DNA from: Candidatus Kinetoplastibacterium desouzaii TCC079E
GTDB taxonomy: Bacteria; Pseudomonadota; Gammaproteobacteria; Burkholderiales; Burkholderiaceae_B
NCBI RefSeq assembly: GCF_000340795.1
Contig: NC_020294.1
Coordinates: 769,126-833,125 of the forward strand
Direction: 5' to 3'
DNA: 64,000 bases
Shown here: positions 9,329 to 18,184 of the stretch, piece by piece
How the letters are laid out: each line of letters starts with the position of its first letter
Position numbering within the stretch: the first letter of the stretch is position 1
Made by a program: the position numbers and the translations under genes
Notes under the pieces: model-generated
Databases searched by the model: none
The model's input: only the letters and a program-made list of their open reading frames with translations
Told to the model about the DNA's origin: nothing

Positions 9329-10534
9329 GTGAATAACACAATAGAACCTGAATTTCATTTTTCAGATCGTGCGTTAAAACTAACTAGCTCTGCAATAAGG
9401 GAAATTCTAAAAGTTACAGAAAAAAAAGAAATAATTTCTTTTGCTGGAGGTCTACCTTCTCCAGATGGTTTCCCTGTAGAAATAATGCAAGAAGCTTTTA
9501 ATAAAGTTCTTGCAGAAAATGGTCGAACTGCATTGCAGTATGGAACAACTGAAGGATATACACCTTTAAGACAGTGGATTGTAGAAGAAATGAATGAATC
9601 TGGAGCCAATATCAATATTGACCAAGTTCTTGTAGTTTCCGGATCACAACAAGCTATTGATCTATTAGGTAAAATTTTTATCAATGAAGGTGATAAAATT
9701 CTAGTAGAAAATCCTAGTTACTTAGGAGCATTACAATCATTTGGATTATATCAACCAAATTTCGTGCCTGTATCTACAGATGATGGAGGACTCATTCCTG
9801 AACATATTACAGAACAAATTGCATTTAATGCTCGCTTCCTATATGCATTACCAAATTTCCAAAATCCTACAGGAAGAACTCTAAGCCTAGAAAGAAGGAA
9901 AACACTCGTAAAAATTATGGGTGATTTAAATATTCCAATAATAGAAGATGATCCATACGGAGAATTACGATATACAGGTAATAAGCAACCCAGCTTACTA
10001 TCTCTATCTAAAGAAAATAATAGCACAGTAATTAGATTAGGTACCTTCTCAAAAATACTAGCTCCTGGATTGCGTTTGGGATATGTAATAGCTCCCACTC
10101 CTATCATAAGGAAACTTGTACAAGCAAAACAAGCAACAGATTTACATACACCTATGCTGACACAAATGGCTGTTTATGAAGTCATAAAAAATGGATTTCT
10201 AAAAACACATTTGCCAAAAATCAGAGAAATTTACCGTACACAGGGACAATGTATGTTAAAAGCTATAAAAGATGAATTTCCCAAAGATGTCAAATGGACA
10301 AAACCAGAAGGTGGTATGTTCTTATGGATTACACTGCCCAAACATCTAGACAGTAGCTTACTATTAAACAAAGCAATTAAGCGTAATATAGCTTTCGTAA
10401 CAGGGAAACCATTCTTTATAGCTCCAACTCCTGAAGAAAATTGTACAATGAGACTAAGTTTTGCTACTGTTCCTGAAGATAAAATCATAGAAGGAATATC
10501 ATCATTAGGTCAGCTAATTAAAGAAAACTTATAA
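9329..10534 (+). CDS. PLP-dependent class I/II aminotransferase (ARO8/LysN-like)
   Basis: This 401-residue fold-type I aminotransferase has the COG1167 pattern. The N-terminal ISFAGGLPSPDGFP, the AleqyGttEG-like LQYGTTEGYTPLR, the cofactor loop SGSQQAIDLLGK, NFQNPTGRTLS, DDPYGELRY and the Schiff-base Lys242 in GTFSKILAPGLRLGY are all present. No GntR DNA-binding domain precedes it. Homologues are annotated as 2-aminoadipate, valine-pyruvate or aromatic/branched-chain transaminases, so the substrate cannot be fixed. The start is GTG at 9329 after a purine-rich AGGGGAA. The gene stands alone with more than 400 gene-free bases on each side, so it has survived the loss of its neighbours. Confidence 0.88.
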   Translation: MNNTIEPEFHFSDRALKLTSSAIREILKVTEKKEIISFAGGLPSPDGFPVEIMQEAFNKVLAENGRTALQYGTTEGYTPLRQWIVEEMNESGANINIDQVLVVSGSQQAIDLLGKIFINEGDKILVENPSYLGALQSFGLYQPNFVPVSTDDGGLIPEHITEQIAFNARFLYALPNFQNPTGRTLSLERRKTLVKIMGDLNIPIIEDDPYGELRYTGNKQPSLLSLSKENNSTVIRLGTFSKILAPGLRLGYVIAPTPIIRKLVQAKQATDLHTPMLTQMAVYEVIKNGFLKTHLPKIREIYRTQGQCMLKAIKDEFPKDVKWTKPEGGMFLWITLPKHLDSSLLLNKAIKRNIAFVTGKPFFIAPTPEENCTMRLSFATVPEDKIIEGISSLGQLIKENL

Positions 10535-10967
10535 TACTGAACATTAACACAGAATAATACTTATCATCAAAAGATTTAAATGACACTAACAATTATGCTT
10601 TATATTAACTCTAATACTAAGCATATAAGTTATGTCACTTAAATCTTCTTGAAAATAAATAATCTTCAATATTGATAAAGACATTTACTCATAAAATAAT
10701 AGTGCTAAGTACAAATCAATTAAATAATTATATTAATAATATGATATATCTATATCTAACTTAACGAATTGGGTAGTTTTATCTAGAATTACAATAATTT
10801 AATTTCTTAACAAGCATTAAGACTCAATAAAAACAAATAAAAAACATAACAAATCAATTATTTGATTTACATAAAAATAAGATATAACACAAAAAAGTTA
10901 ATAAATTACGTGTTTGTGCATCAGAGCCGTATAAGGTATTCTCAATCTAAACATTAGAGAAATCTTT
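10535..10967. other. Gene-free spacer between aminotransferase and panB
   Basis: These 433 bases separate two convergent genes. Apart from the long hairpin at 10571-10647, I see no gene or RNA. A less AT-rich patch at about 10909-10946 contains only an 18-codon open frame on the minus strand. It may be a remnant of a lost gene next to panB, but I cannot identify it. Confidence 0.55.
10571..10647. terminator. Long imperfect hairpin, probable terminator of the aminotransferase gene
   Basis: AAGATTTAAATGACA from 10571 pairs with TGTCACTTAAATCTT ending at 10647 (one mismatch). The stem continues through a partly paired middle with TATGCTT against AAGCATA. The tail after the right arm is CTTGAAAAT, which is not a classic T-tract. 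Its position, just past the stop codon and between convergent genes, fits a terminator or mRNA-stabilising structure. Confidence 0.55.
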
Positions 10968-11777
10968 CTAAGAAAAAAAACAATGTTCTTTGCCTGGAAA
11001 AGCACTTTCTCTAACTTCTGAAACATATTGTTCAACAGCTTTTGCAATATGATCCTCCATACAAATATATTGTTTTACAAACTTTGGTGAAAAATCTTTT
11101 TGCATACCTAAAATATCATTAATTACAAGTATTTGTCCATCACAAGAAGGAGATGCTCCTATACCTATCACCGGAATACTTAATTTACTTGAGATTCTTT
11201 CTCCAATAGATTCAGCAACACACTCTAGTACTATAGCAAAAGCACCAGCATCTTCTAATGATAAAGCATCATCTAAAATTTTTTTAAAAATATATTCTTC
11301 TGATTTAAGAGCCTTAAAACCACCAGCTGTATTAAATTGTTGAGGCATTAATCCAACATGACCCATAACTGGAATTCCTCTTTTAGTTAAGAAACTAACA
11401 GTTTTTGCCATTTCTGAGCCTCCTTCTAACTTAATAGCTTGAGCTCCAGTATTAGCTAAAACCTTGGCTGAATTCATAAATGCCTGAGACTCAGACTCTT
11501 GATAAGAACCAAAAGGCATATCAATTATAATACAAGCACTCTTTGATGATCTTACTACAGCAGATCCGTGAGCTATCATCATATCTAAAGTAACAGACAA
11601 AGTATCAGAAAATCCATATAAAGCCATCCCAAGAGAATCTCCAACCAATATAAAATCCACATACCTATCAACAATTCTTGCTACAGATGATGTATATGCA
11701 GTTAAAGCTGCAATCTTTTGTTTACCTTTAGAATTCTTAATAACAAATATATTTTTTCTTATGCTTGGCATAGACAT
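10968..11777 (-). CDS. panB: 3-methyl-2-oxobutanoate hydroxymethyltransferase (ketopantoate synthesis)
   Basis: This 269-residue enzyme transfers a hydroxymethyl group from methylene-tetrahydrofolate to 2-oxoisovalerate, giving ketopantoate, the first committed step of pantothenate synthesis. It is a TIM-barrel protein. The metal and substrate motifs LVGDSLGM, MIAHGSAVVR, DMPFGSY, KLEGG, GHVGLMPQ and GIGASPSCDGQ are in order and intact. The length is normal (about 264 expected). panC and panE are not in this window. It lies 57 bases downstream of ssb on the same strand. Pantothenate steps are often split between symbiont and host, but that cannot be judged from this window alone. Confidence 0.95.
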   Translation of the reverse strand: MSMPSIRKNIFVIKNSKGKQKIAALTAYTSSVARIVDRYVDFILVGDSLGMALYGFSDTLSVTLDMMIAHGSAVVRSSKSACIIIDMPFGSYQESESQAFMNSAKVLANTGAQAIKLEGGSEMAKTVSFLTKRGIPVMGHVGLMPQQFNTAGGFKALKSEEYIFKKILDDALSLEDAGAFAIVLECVAESIGERISSKLSIPVIGIGASPSCDGQILVINDILGMQKDFSPKFVKQYICMEDHIAKAVEQYVSEVRESAFPGKEHCFFS

Positions 11778-11834
11778 ATTTATAATATCCTTCTAATAAA
11801 TTAAAAATATTTACAAAAAATAACAGCTTTATTC

Positions 11835-12311
11835 TTAAAATGGAATATCATCATCCATTTCTGACAAATCATCAAAAACTTTATTATCTGAATATGAAAC
11901 ACCCTGTTGTTGCTTGTTTTTATATGCACGTGGATTTTGTTTTTCCTCAGGTATAACATTTTCAATATTACTATCTCTTGAACCAAGCATTTGCATTTGA
12001 TCAGCGATAATTTCTGTACTATACCTATCGGCACCAGTATCCTTATCTTGCCATTTCCTAGTTTTTAATCTTCCTTCTAAATAAATAGGTCTTCCTTTCT
12101 TTAAAAACTCACCTACTACTTCTGCTAAACGATTATAAAAAACAACACGGTGCCACTCTGTTTCCTCCTTACGCTCTCCAGTGTTCTTATCTTTCCATTG
12201 AGACGTTGTAGCGACCGAAATATTACAAATAGCAGATCCTTCTGGTGTATAGCGAACTTCAGGATCTCTTCCCAAATGACCAATTATAATAACCTTATTA
12301 ACCGAAGCCAT
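11835..12311 (-). CDS. ssb: Single-stranded DNA-binding protein
   Basis: This 158-residue SSB coats single-stranded DNA during replication and repair. The N-terminal OB-fold (about 1-112) begins [20 protein letters not shown] and contains the [15 protein letters not shown] strand. A hydrophilic linker follows, and the acidic tail DDDIPF is the peptide that recruits partner proteins. It is transcribed divergently from uvrA across a 121-base AT-rich spacer. The same divergent ssb/uvrA pair occurs in many Proteobacteria. Confidence 0.96.
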   Translation of the reverse strand: MASVNKVIIIGHLGRDPEVRYTPEGSAICNISVATTSQWKDKNTGERKEETEWHRVVFYNRLAEVVGEFLKKGRPIYLEGRLKTRKWQDKDTGADRYSTEIIADQMQMLGSRDSNIENVIPEEKQNPRAYKNKQQQGVSYSDNKVFDDLSEMDDDIPF

Positions 12312-12432
12312 AAAATACCACCTAATAATTATTTGTTTATCAAATTGAATTGTATATCAGTATACAAATACTTTAAACTCATTAGTTATTTAGAAAATAT
12401 TTTTTTATGATTAAACAAAAAATAGTGTAAAT

Positions 12433-15225
12433 ATGAGTAATATAAGCATAAAAGGAATTAGAACACATAATATAAAAAATATATCTATAGATATACCTAG
12501 AAATAAAATAGTATTAGTTACAGGGGTATCAGGTTCTGGAAAATCTTCCCTGGTCTATGACACTATATATGCAGAAAGCCAAAGAAGATATTTAGAAAAT
12601 TTATCTACCTATGCAAAACAATTTACAAACCTTTTAAAGGTCCCAGATATAGACTATATAGATGGTCTTTCTCCTGCCATAGCTATAAAACAGAAAATAA
12701 ATTCTTCTAGTAACAAATCAACCATAGGTACGGTGTCAGAAATAAGTAACTATCTAAGGTTATTATTTACAAAATTAGGTACCCCGTTATGCCCTAACCA
12801 CAACACCCCCCTAAGACAGCATAATGTAAAACAAATAGTTGATTGGACTCTATCATTAGAGAAAGGAACTAAAATTTTCATCCTAGCTCCAATACAATGT
12901 AATAAATATAATATAGAAGAAATCATTACAAACCTACAAAAACAGGGTTACCTACGAGTACGTATAAATCAAGAAATTATTGAAATAAATGAGTTAGAAC
13001 AAATCAAGAAAAACAACATATACCACAATATAGAATTAGTAGTAGATCGTTTATTAATTAAAAATGATCATAAACAACGTTTGATTTCTAGCTTTGAAAC
13101 AGCTTTAAAATTAGGAAATGGAACAGTAATTATAGAAAACAATGAGCACAAAAAAGATTTTTTCTTTTCCAATAAATTAAAATGCCAATATTGTGATTAT
13201 CAAATAAAAAAAATAGAACCAAGCCTATTCAGTTTTAATAACATGTCAGGAGCATGCAAGAAATGTAAAGGAAGTGGCAAGATATATGTCTTTGATAAAA
13301 ATCTACTCATAAATCAAGATCAAACTATATCAACATTTATAAAAATAGTTAATAAAACAAACCTTAAAGAGATACAATCACTAATCTCTAAATATAATAT
13401 AAATATAGATACCACATTTAAATCATTACCTGACAATATTAAAAATATATTTCTTTACGGAGAAGCTAGCTCTAGCAATGAAAAAATCTTATTTAAAGGA
13501 ATTATTTCTTATTTAGAAAAAGAACTAGAAGACACTAAATCTCAAAAAGTAATAAGTATATTAAAAAAATATACAAACATAAAAGAATGTGACTCATGTA
13601 AAGGATCAAAAATATGCGAAGAAGCAAGACATATAAAAATTAGCTATAACAATAGTTTATTAAAAAAAGTAAACAATAATTTATCTATAAATGAAGTTGA
13701 ATCTCTATCAATATCAGAATGTATTATCTTCTTAGACAACATCGTTTTTAAAAATGATACTGAAAAGCAAATAACAAAACCAATCATTTATACAATACTC
13801 AAAAAATTATCATTTCTAGAACAAGCCGGATTAGATTATCTACCTCTTAATATTAACATAAACAAAATCTCTAAAGGAGAAGCACAAAGAGCAATTCTTG
13901 TAGGTCAAATATGCTCTAATCTTACAGGCATAACTTATATAATAGATGAACCTTCTACAGGCTTACATAAAAAAGATATATTACATGTGATTAGCATATT
14001 AAAAAAACTAAAAAAACTAGGTAATAGCCTAATCATCATAGACCATGATGAGAGCATAATAATGAATGCTGATTGGATAATAGATATGGGTCCAGGGGCA
14101 GGTATAAATGGTGGCAATGTAATATCACAAGGAACAGTAGATACTATTATAAATGATGAGAATTCTATAACTGGTTCATTTTTAAAATCTCATTACAATA
14201 AGAAAACAAAAGAAACTATAAACTCACATACCAAATGGTTAATACTAGAAAATATTAGAATTAAAAATCTAAAATCTATAAACATAAAAATACCGATTGG
14301 ATTAATTACTTGTATCACTGGAGTATCAGGCTCAGGAAAAACAACTTTAGTGAATGATGTTATAATTCCTGCTGTCTCAAACTACATTAGGAACAAAGAA
14401 ATAAAATTTAACTTTTTAATTGATGGAGCAAATAATTTTAACAATGTAGTGTACATAGATCAGAATCCTATAGGCAGCACATCTCATAGCAATACAGCAA
14501 CTTATTGTGAAGTATTTACTACAATTAGAGAATTATTTGCCCAGACAAGTCAATCTAGAATTCGTGGATATACACCTAGCAGATTTAGTTTTAATCTTAA
14601 AGGAGGTAGATGTGAAGAATGTCATGGTAATGGTCTAAAAAATATAGAAATGTATTTTTTACCTAACACACAATCAAAATGTAATTTATGTGATGGTAAA
14701 CGTTATAACAATGAAACTCTTGAAATTCAATATCATGGTTTAGATATTAATGAAGTACTAAACTTAACCATAGAAGATGCTTTAATTATTTTTAAAAACA
14801 TACCTGATATAAATAAAAAACTACAATCACTAATAAATGTTGGACTAAATTATATTACTTTAGGACAAAATATAAATACATTATCTGGTGGTGAAATACA
14901 AAGATTAAAAATAGCAGTAGAATTATCTAAAAATAATAATAATAATCATTCTCTATATGTTCTAGATGAACCAACTGCTGGTTTACATTTCCAAGATACT
15001 AAATCTTTGATGAACATTCTATATAAACTAGCTAAGATAGGTAATACTATAGTTATAGTTGAACACAATATGGAAGTTATAATAAACTCAAATTGGATAA
15101 TAGACATTGGTCCTGATGGAGGACCATTAGGAGGTGAAGTAGTAGATCAAGGAACGCCAGAACAAATAGCCATATCAAGAAAAGGATATACAGGAGAATA
15201 CTTATTTAATATGATAAATAATTAA
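12433..15225 (+). CDS. uvrA: UvrA, excinuclease ABC subunit A (divergent)
   Basis: This 930-residue protein is the damage-recognition ATPase of nucleotide excision repair, slightly shorter than E. coli UvrA (940). It has two ABC modules: Walker A GVSGSGKSS at 31-39 and GVSGSGKTT at 630-638. The UvrB-binding region (LQKQGYLRVRINQEI) and both zinc modules (CQYC...CKKC and CEEC...CNLC) are intact, so this is a class I UvrA. The second signature LSGGE (817-821) is canonical. The first reads ISKGE (479-483), with lysine replacing a normally invariant glycine. A run of five asparagines precedes the second Walker B. It is more diverged and AT-driven than its neighbours but has no frameshift. Confidence 0.93.
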   Translation: MSNISIKGIRTHNIKNISIDIPRNKIVLVTGVSGSGKSSLVYDTIYAESQRRYLENLSTYAKQFTNLLKVPDIDYIDGLSPAIAIKQKINSSSNKSTIGTVSEISNYLRLLFTKLGTPLCPNHNTPLRQHNVKQIVDWTLSLEKGTKIFILAPIQCNKYNIEEIITNLQKQGYLRVRINQEIIEINELEQIKKNNIYHNIELVVDRLLIKNDHKQRLISSFETALKLGNGTVIIENNEHKKDFFFSNKLKCQYCDYQIKKIEPSLFSFNNMSGACKKCKGSGKIYVFDKNLLINQDQTISTFIKIVNKTNLKEIQSLISKYNINIDTTFKSLPDNIKNIFLYGEASSSNEKILFKGIISYLEKELEDTKSQKVISILKKYTNIKECDSCKGSKICEEARHIKISYNNSLLKKVNNNLSINEVESLSISECIIFLDNIVFKNDTEKQITKPIIYTILKKLSFLEQAGLDYLPLNININKISKGEAQRAILVGQICSNLTGITYIIDEPSTGLHKKDILHVISILKKLKKLGNSLIIIDHDESIIMNADWIIDMGPGAGINGGNVISQGTVDTIINDENSITGSFLKSHYNKKTKETINSHTKWLILENIRIKNLKSINIKIPIGLITCITGVSGSGKTTLVNDVIIPAVSNYIRNKEIKFNFLIDGANNFNNVVYIDQNPIGSTSHSNTATYCEVFTTIRELFAQTSQSRIRGYTPSRFSFNLKGGRCEECHGNGLKNIEMYFLPNTQSKCNLCDGKRYNNETLEIQYHGLDINEVLNLTIEDALIIFKNIPDINKKLQSLINVGLNYITLGQNINTLSGGEIQRLKIAVELSKNNNNNHSLYVLDEPTAGLHFQDTKSLMNILYKLAKIGNTIVIVEHNMEVIINSNWIIDIGPDGGPLGGEVVDQGTPEQIAISRKGYTGEYLFNMINN

Positions 15226-15245
15226 TTAAAAATTAATAAAATACT

Positions 15246-16379
15246 TTAAATTTTATGTAATAAATTATATTCATAAATAGCCTCACGATCAGTCATATTA
15301 GCGATATAATCAACTGCAAGTTGAATTTTATTATAAATCATATCAACTCCATCTTGTGATGAGTAATTAAGATTGTTTAATTTCCATTCAAATAAATTCT
15401 TAATTATAGATCTTCCTTCTAAGGCTGAAAATAATACTTCCTTATTTTGATATAAATTTTCGTATAAAAAACTTTTTATCTCATTTAAAGATATACGTAT
15501 ATCTTTAGAGAAAGATATCATTCTACTCATCTTCCTAACATCATCAACATTTTTAGGGTTCATTTGCTTAATAATGCGCCTAGAGTTAAAAATTATGTCA
15601 TTTACTAATACACGTACAATTTCTCTTATAGTTTCAAGAATCAAAACTCTCTCATCAACACCTGAATATAATTTACTAATAGCATCAAAATTTTTACCAA
15701 AAAGATATAACTGCTTAACTTGAGATAATTTTATTAAACCAGAATATAATCCATCATCTATATCATGCGTACTATAAGCTATTTCATCAGCACAATCGAC
15801 CAACTGGGCTTCTAGTGAAGGATTATTTGAATTTAAGAATCTAATCCCTACATCTCCTATTTTTCTTGCATTTTTCCTACTACAGTGTTTAATAATACCC
15901 TCACGGGTTTCAAAACATAAATTTAATCCATTAAATTCAGAATATCTTTTTTCTAACAAATCAACAATTCTTAATGCATATAAATTATGTTCAAAACCAC
16001 CAAAATCAGGATTAAGTCTATTTATAATAATATTCATTTCATCCTGACCTGCATGGCCAAATGGAGAATGTCCTAGATCATGTGCTAAAGAAATAGCTTC
16101 TACCAAGTCCTCAGAAAGATTTAAATATCTCGATATGCTTCTTGCTATGTGAGCTACTTCCAAGCTATGGGTTAAACGCGTACGGAAACAACTTCTGGAT
16201 TTACTATTTACAAAAACTTGAGTTTTAGACTCTAATTTTCTAAAAGATCTAGAGCAAATTATTCTATTAACATCTTTCTGAAAATTATTTAATTTATCAT
16301 GATCTGTAAATAATTCGTTATATAAACGACCTTTAGTTTCTTTCGGATTACATGCATAAGGCGCTATATTAATTCTCAT
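15246..16379 (-). CDS. dgt: dGTP triphosphohydrolase-like HD protein
   Basis: This 377-residue HD-domain protein is of the deoxyguanosinetriphosphate triphosphohydrolase-like family, which hydrolyses dNTPs to nucleosides and triphosphate. Metal-binding residues are visible in TRLTHSLEVAHIARS and in SLAHDLGHSPFGHAG, with a further ADEIAYSTHDIDDG segment. I chose the ATG at 16379, seven bases after the aroB stop. A longer frame from 16412 would add 11 residues without family homology and overlap aroB. It is the third gene of aroK-aroB-dgt, the standard betaproteobacterial order. Its exact nucleotide preference cannot be inferred. Confidence 0.9.
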   Translation of the reverse strand: MRINIAPYACNPKETKGRLYNELFTDHDKLNNFQKDVNRIICSRSFRKLESKTQVFVNSKSRSCFRTRLTHSLEVAHIARSISRYLNLSEDLVEAISLAHDLGHSPFGHAGQDEMNIIINRLNPDFGGFEHNLYALRIVDLLEKRYSEFNGLNLCFETREGIIKHCSRKNARKIGDVGIRFLNSNNPSLEAQLVDCADEIAYSTHDIDDGLYSGLIKLSQVKQLYLFGKNFDAISKLYSGVDERVLILETIREIVRVLVNDIIFNSRRIIKQMNPKNVDDVRKMSRMISFSKDIRISLNEIKSFLYENLYQNKEVLFSALEGRSIIKNLFEWKLNNLNYSSQDGVDMIYNKIQLAVDYIANMTDREAIYEYNLLHKI

Positions 16380-16386
16380 GTAATAT

Positions 16387-17463
16387 TTACTTTGTTGTTT
16401 CTTGTATAGCAAGTTTTATCATATCTTCAGAAACATCCTGTACTAAAGACTCACCAATTTTAGTAATTAACACAAATCTAATCTTGCCATGTTGATTTTT
16501 TTTATCAACTAACATTAAATCAATCCATTTTTCCAAACTAAAATTGGGAGCTGTGATAGGACACCCTATAGACTTAACTAATGACTTAACTCTTTCTACA
16601 ATACTTTCATCCAAATTAAATAATAAAGATGATAAGACAGACGCTTGTACTAATCCACAACCAACAGCTTCTCCATGTAACCAATTTCCATACCCAAGAC
16701 CAGACTCTATAGCATGACCGAATGTATGACCTAAATTTAATATAGCTCTTAATCCAGATTCTTTTTCGTCTTTACCAACAACATAAGCCTTTAACTCACA
16801 AGAACGCTGAATAGCATAACTCAATGCATCTTTATCTAAGGATAGTAACTTGTTTATGTTGTTTTCACACCATACCCAGAAATCCTGATCTAATATTAAT
16901 CCATATTTAATAACTTCAGATAATCCTGAAGATATTTGTTTAGCATCCAAAGTATTTAGAACATCAATATCAATTTCTACTGATTCAGGTTGATAGAATG
17001 ACCCTATCATATTTTTACCTAAAGGATGATTAACAGCTGTTTTTCCTCCAACAGATGAATCTACTTGTGCTAACAAAGTAGTTGGAACTTGAATAAAACG
17101 TATTCCACGCATATACACAGAAGCAGCAAAACCAGTAATATCACCAATAACACCACCACCTAAAGCAACTAGTACAGCATGACGATCCATTTTATTTGAT
17201 AATAGAACATCAAAAATTTTATTTAAATTAACCCAGTCTTTATAAATTTCACCATCTGGCAATTCTATTACAAAAACAGATAAACCAGTTTTTAACAAAG
17301 ATTCCTTAACTCTTGATAAATATAGAGCACCAACCTTAGGATTGGTTACTATAGCTATAGAAGTAGCATCAGACGGAACAGCGCTATCTAGAAAATCTAA
17401 ACGTCCTGGTTCAATATTTATAGAGTATGACCCACTAGGTACATTAACTGTAACAACATTCAT
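16387..17463 (-). CDS. aroB: 3-dehydroquinate synthase
   Basis: This 358-residue NAD- and metal-dependent enzyme cyclises DAHP to 3-dehydroquinate, step two of the shikimate pathway. The NAD-binding segment GGGVIGDITGFAAS, the PTTLLAQVDSSVGGKTAVNH substrate loop and the zinc-ligand region NLGHTFGHAIE are intact. The length matches the family. It lies nine bases after aroK, so the two steps are co-transcribed. With aroK it points to aromatic amino acid or folate precursor production. Confidence 0.96.
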   Translation of the reverse strand: MNVVTVNVPSGSYSINIEPGRLDFLDSAVPSDATSIAIVTNPKVGALYLSRVKESLLKTGLSVFVIELPDGEIYKDWVNLNKIFDVLLSNKMDRHAVLVALGGGVIGDITGFAASVYMRGIRFIQVPTTLLAQVDSSVGGKTAVNHPLGKNMIGSFYQPESVEIDIDVLNTLDAKQISSGLSEVIKYGLILDQDFWVWCENNINKLLSLDKDALSYAIQRSCELKAYVVGKDEKESGLRAILNLGHTFGHAIESGLGYGNWLHGEAVGCGLVQASVLSSLLFNLDESIVERVKSLVKSIGCPITAPNFSLEKWIDLMLVDKKNQHGKIRFVLITKIGESLVQDVSEDMIKLAIQETTK

Positions 17464-17472
17464 CTTAATTTC

Positions 17473-18093
17473 TCATATTTTTTGTAAAATTAAACACAAT
17501 TCTTTAGCTATATCAGCAGCATTATATGAACTAGTATCTATAACTATATCAGCAATTTCATGATAAATAGGATCTCTAATTTCAAGTAGTTCTTTAATCT
17601 TTACATACGGATCTTTAATGGCTAATAAAGGTCGGTTTTGATCTACAGAAACTCTTTTAAATAAAACATCAATATTAGCTTGTAAATATACAACAATCCC
17701 ACCACTAGTCAAAAGATGTCTATTATCTTCTGCTAATACAGCACCTCCACCAGTTGCTAGGACTATATTTTTCTCTAAAGAAATTTTTTGTAATATATCA
17801 GTCTCCCTTTTTCTAAATCCATCTTCTCCTTCTATTTCAAAAATCACTGGGATATTAACACCACAAGCAATTTCAATTTCAGAATCTAAATCTACAAATT
17901 TTTTTCCTATATATTGAGCTAAACATCTACCAACTGTACTTTTCCCTGCTCCCATCATTCCAATTAAAAAAATTGATGTATTCTTGTTTGAATATTTTTT
18001 TGATATAACATTATTATTATCAATACTTTGATGAATTGCTTTAGATACTGTAGGCTTTGTGTAATTAGAACAAGATTTTTTAGACATATTCAT
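17473..18093 (-). CDS. aroK: Shikimate kinase
   Basis: This 206-residue kinase phosphorylates shikimate to shikimate 3-phosphate. The P-loop GMMGAGKST, the shikimate-binding DLDSEIE and GFRKRE, and GGGAVL are present. The N-terminus is about 35 residues longer than the E. coli enzyme, and this leader is polar and low-complexity. No later ATG or GTG near the fold start looks better, and several relatives also carry extensions, so I kept the long form with some doubt. It is the first gene of aroK-aroB-dgt and divergent from mrcA across a 91-base spacer that must hold both promoters. Confidence 0.93.
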   Translation of the reverse strand: MNMSKKSCSNYTKPTVSKAIHQSIDNNNVISKKYSNKNTSIFLIGMMGAGKSTVGRCLAQYIGKKFVDLDSEIEIACGVNIPVIFEIEGEDGFRKRETDILQKISLEKNIVLATGGGAVLAEDNRHLLTSGGIVVYLQANIDVLFKRVSVDQNRPLLAIKDPYVKIKELLEIRDPIYHEIADIVIDTSSYNAADIAKELCLILQKI

Positions 18094-18184
18094 ATTTCAA
18101 TTGCCACTTTTATAAATTATGAGTTAAAGTTTAGAACATTTTTCATTATTAAGATAAAACCAACTAATCCAACAATTAACTCTT

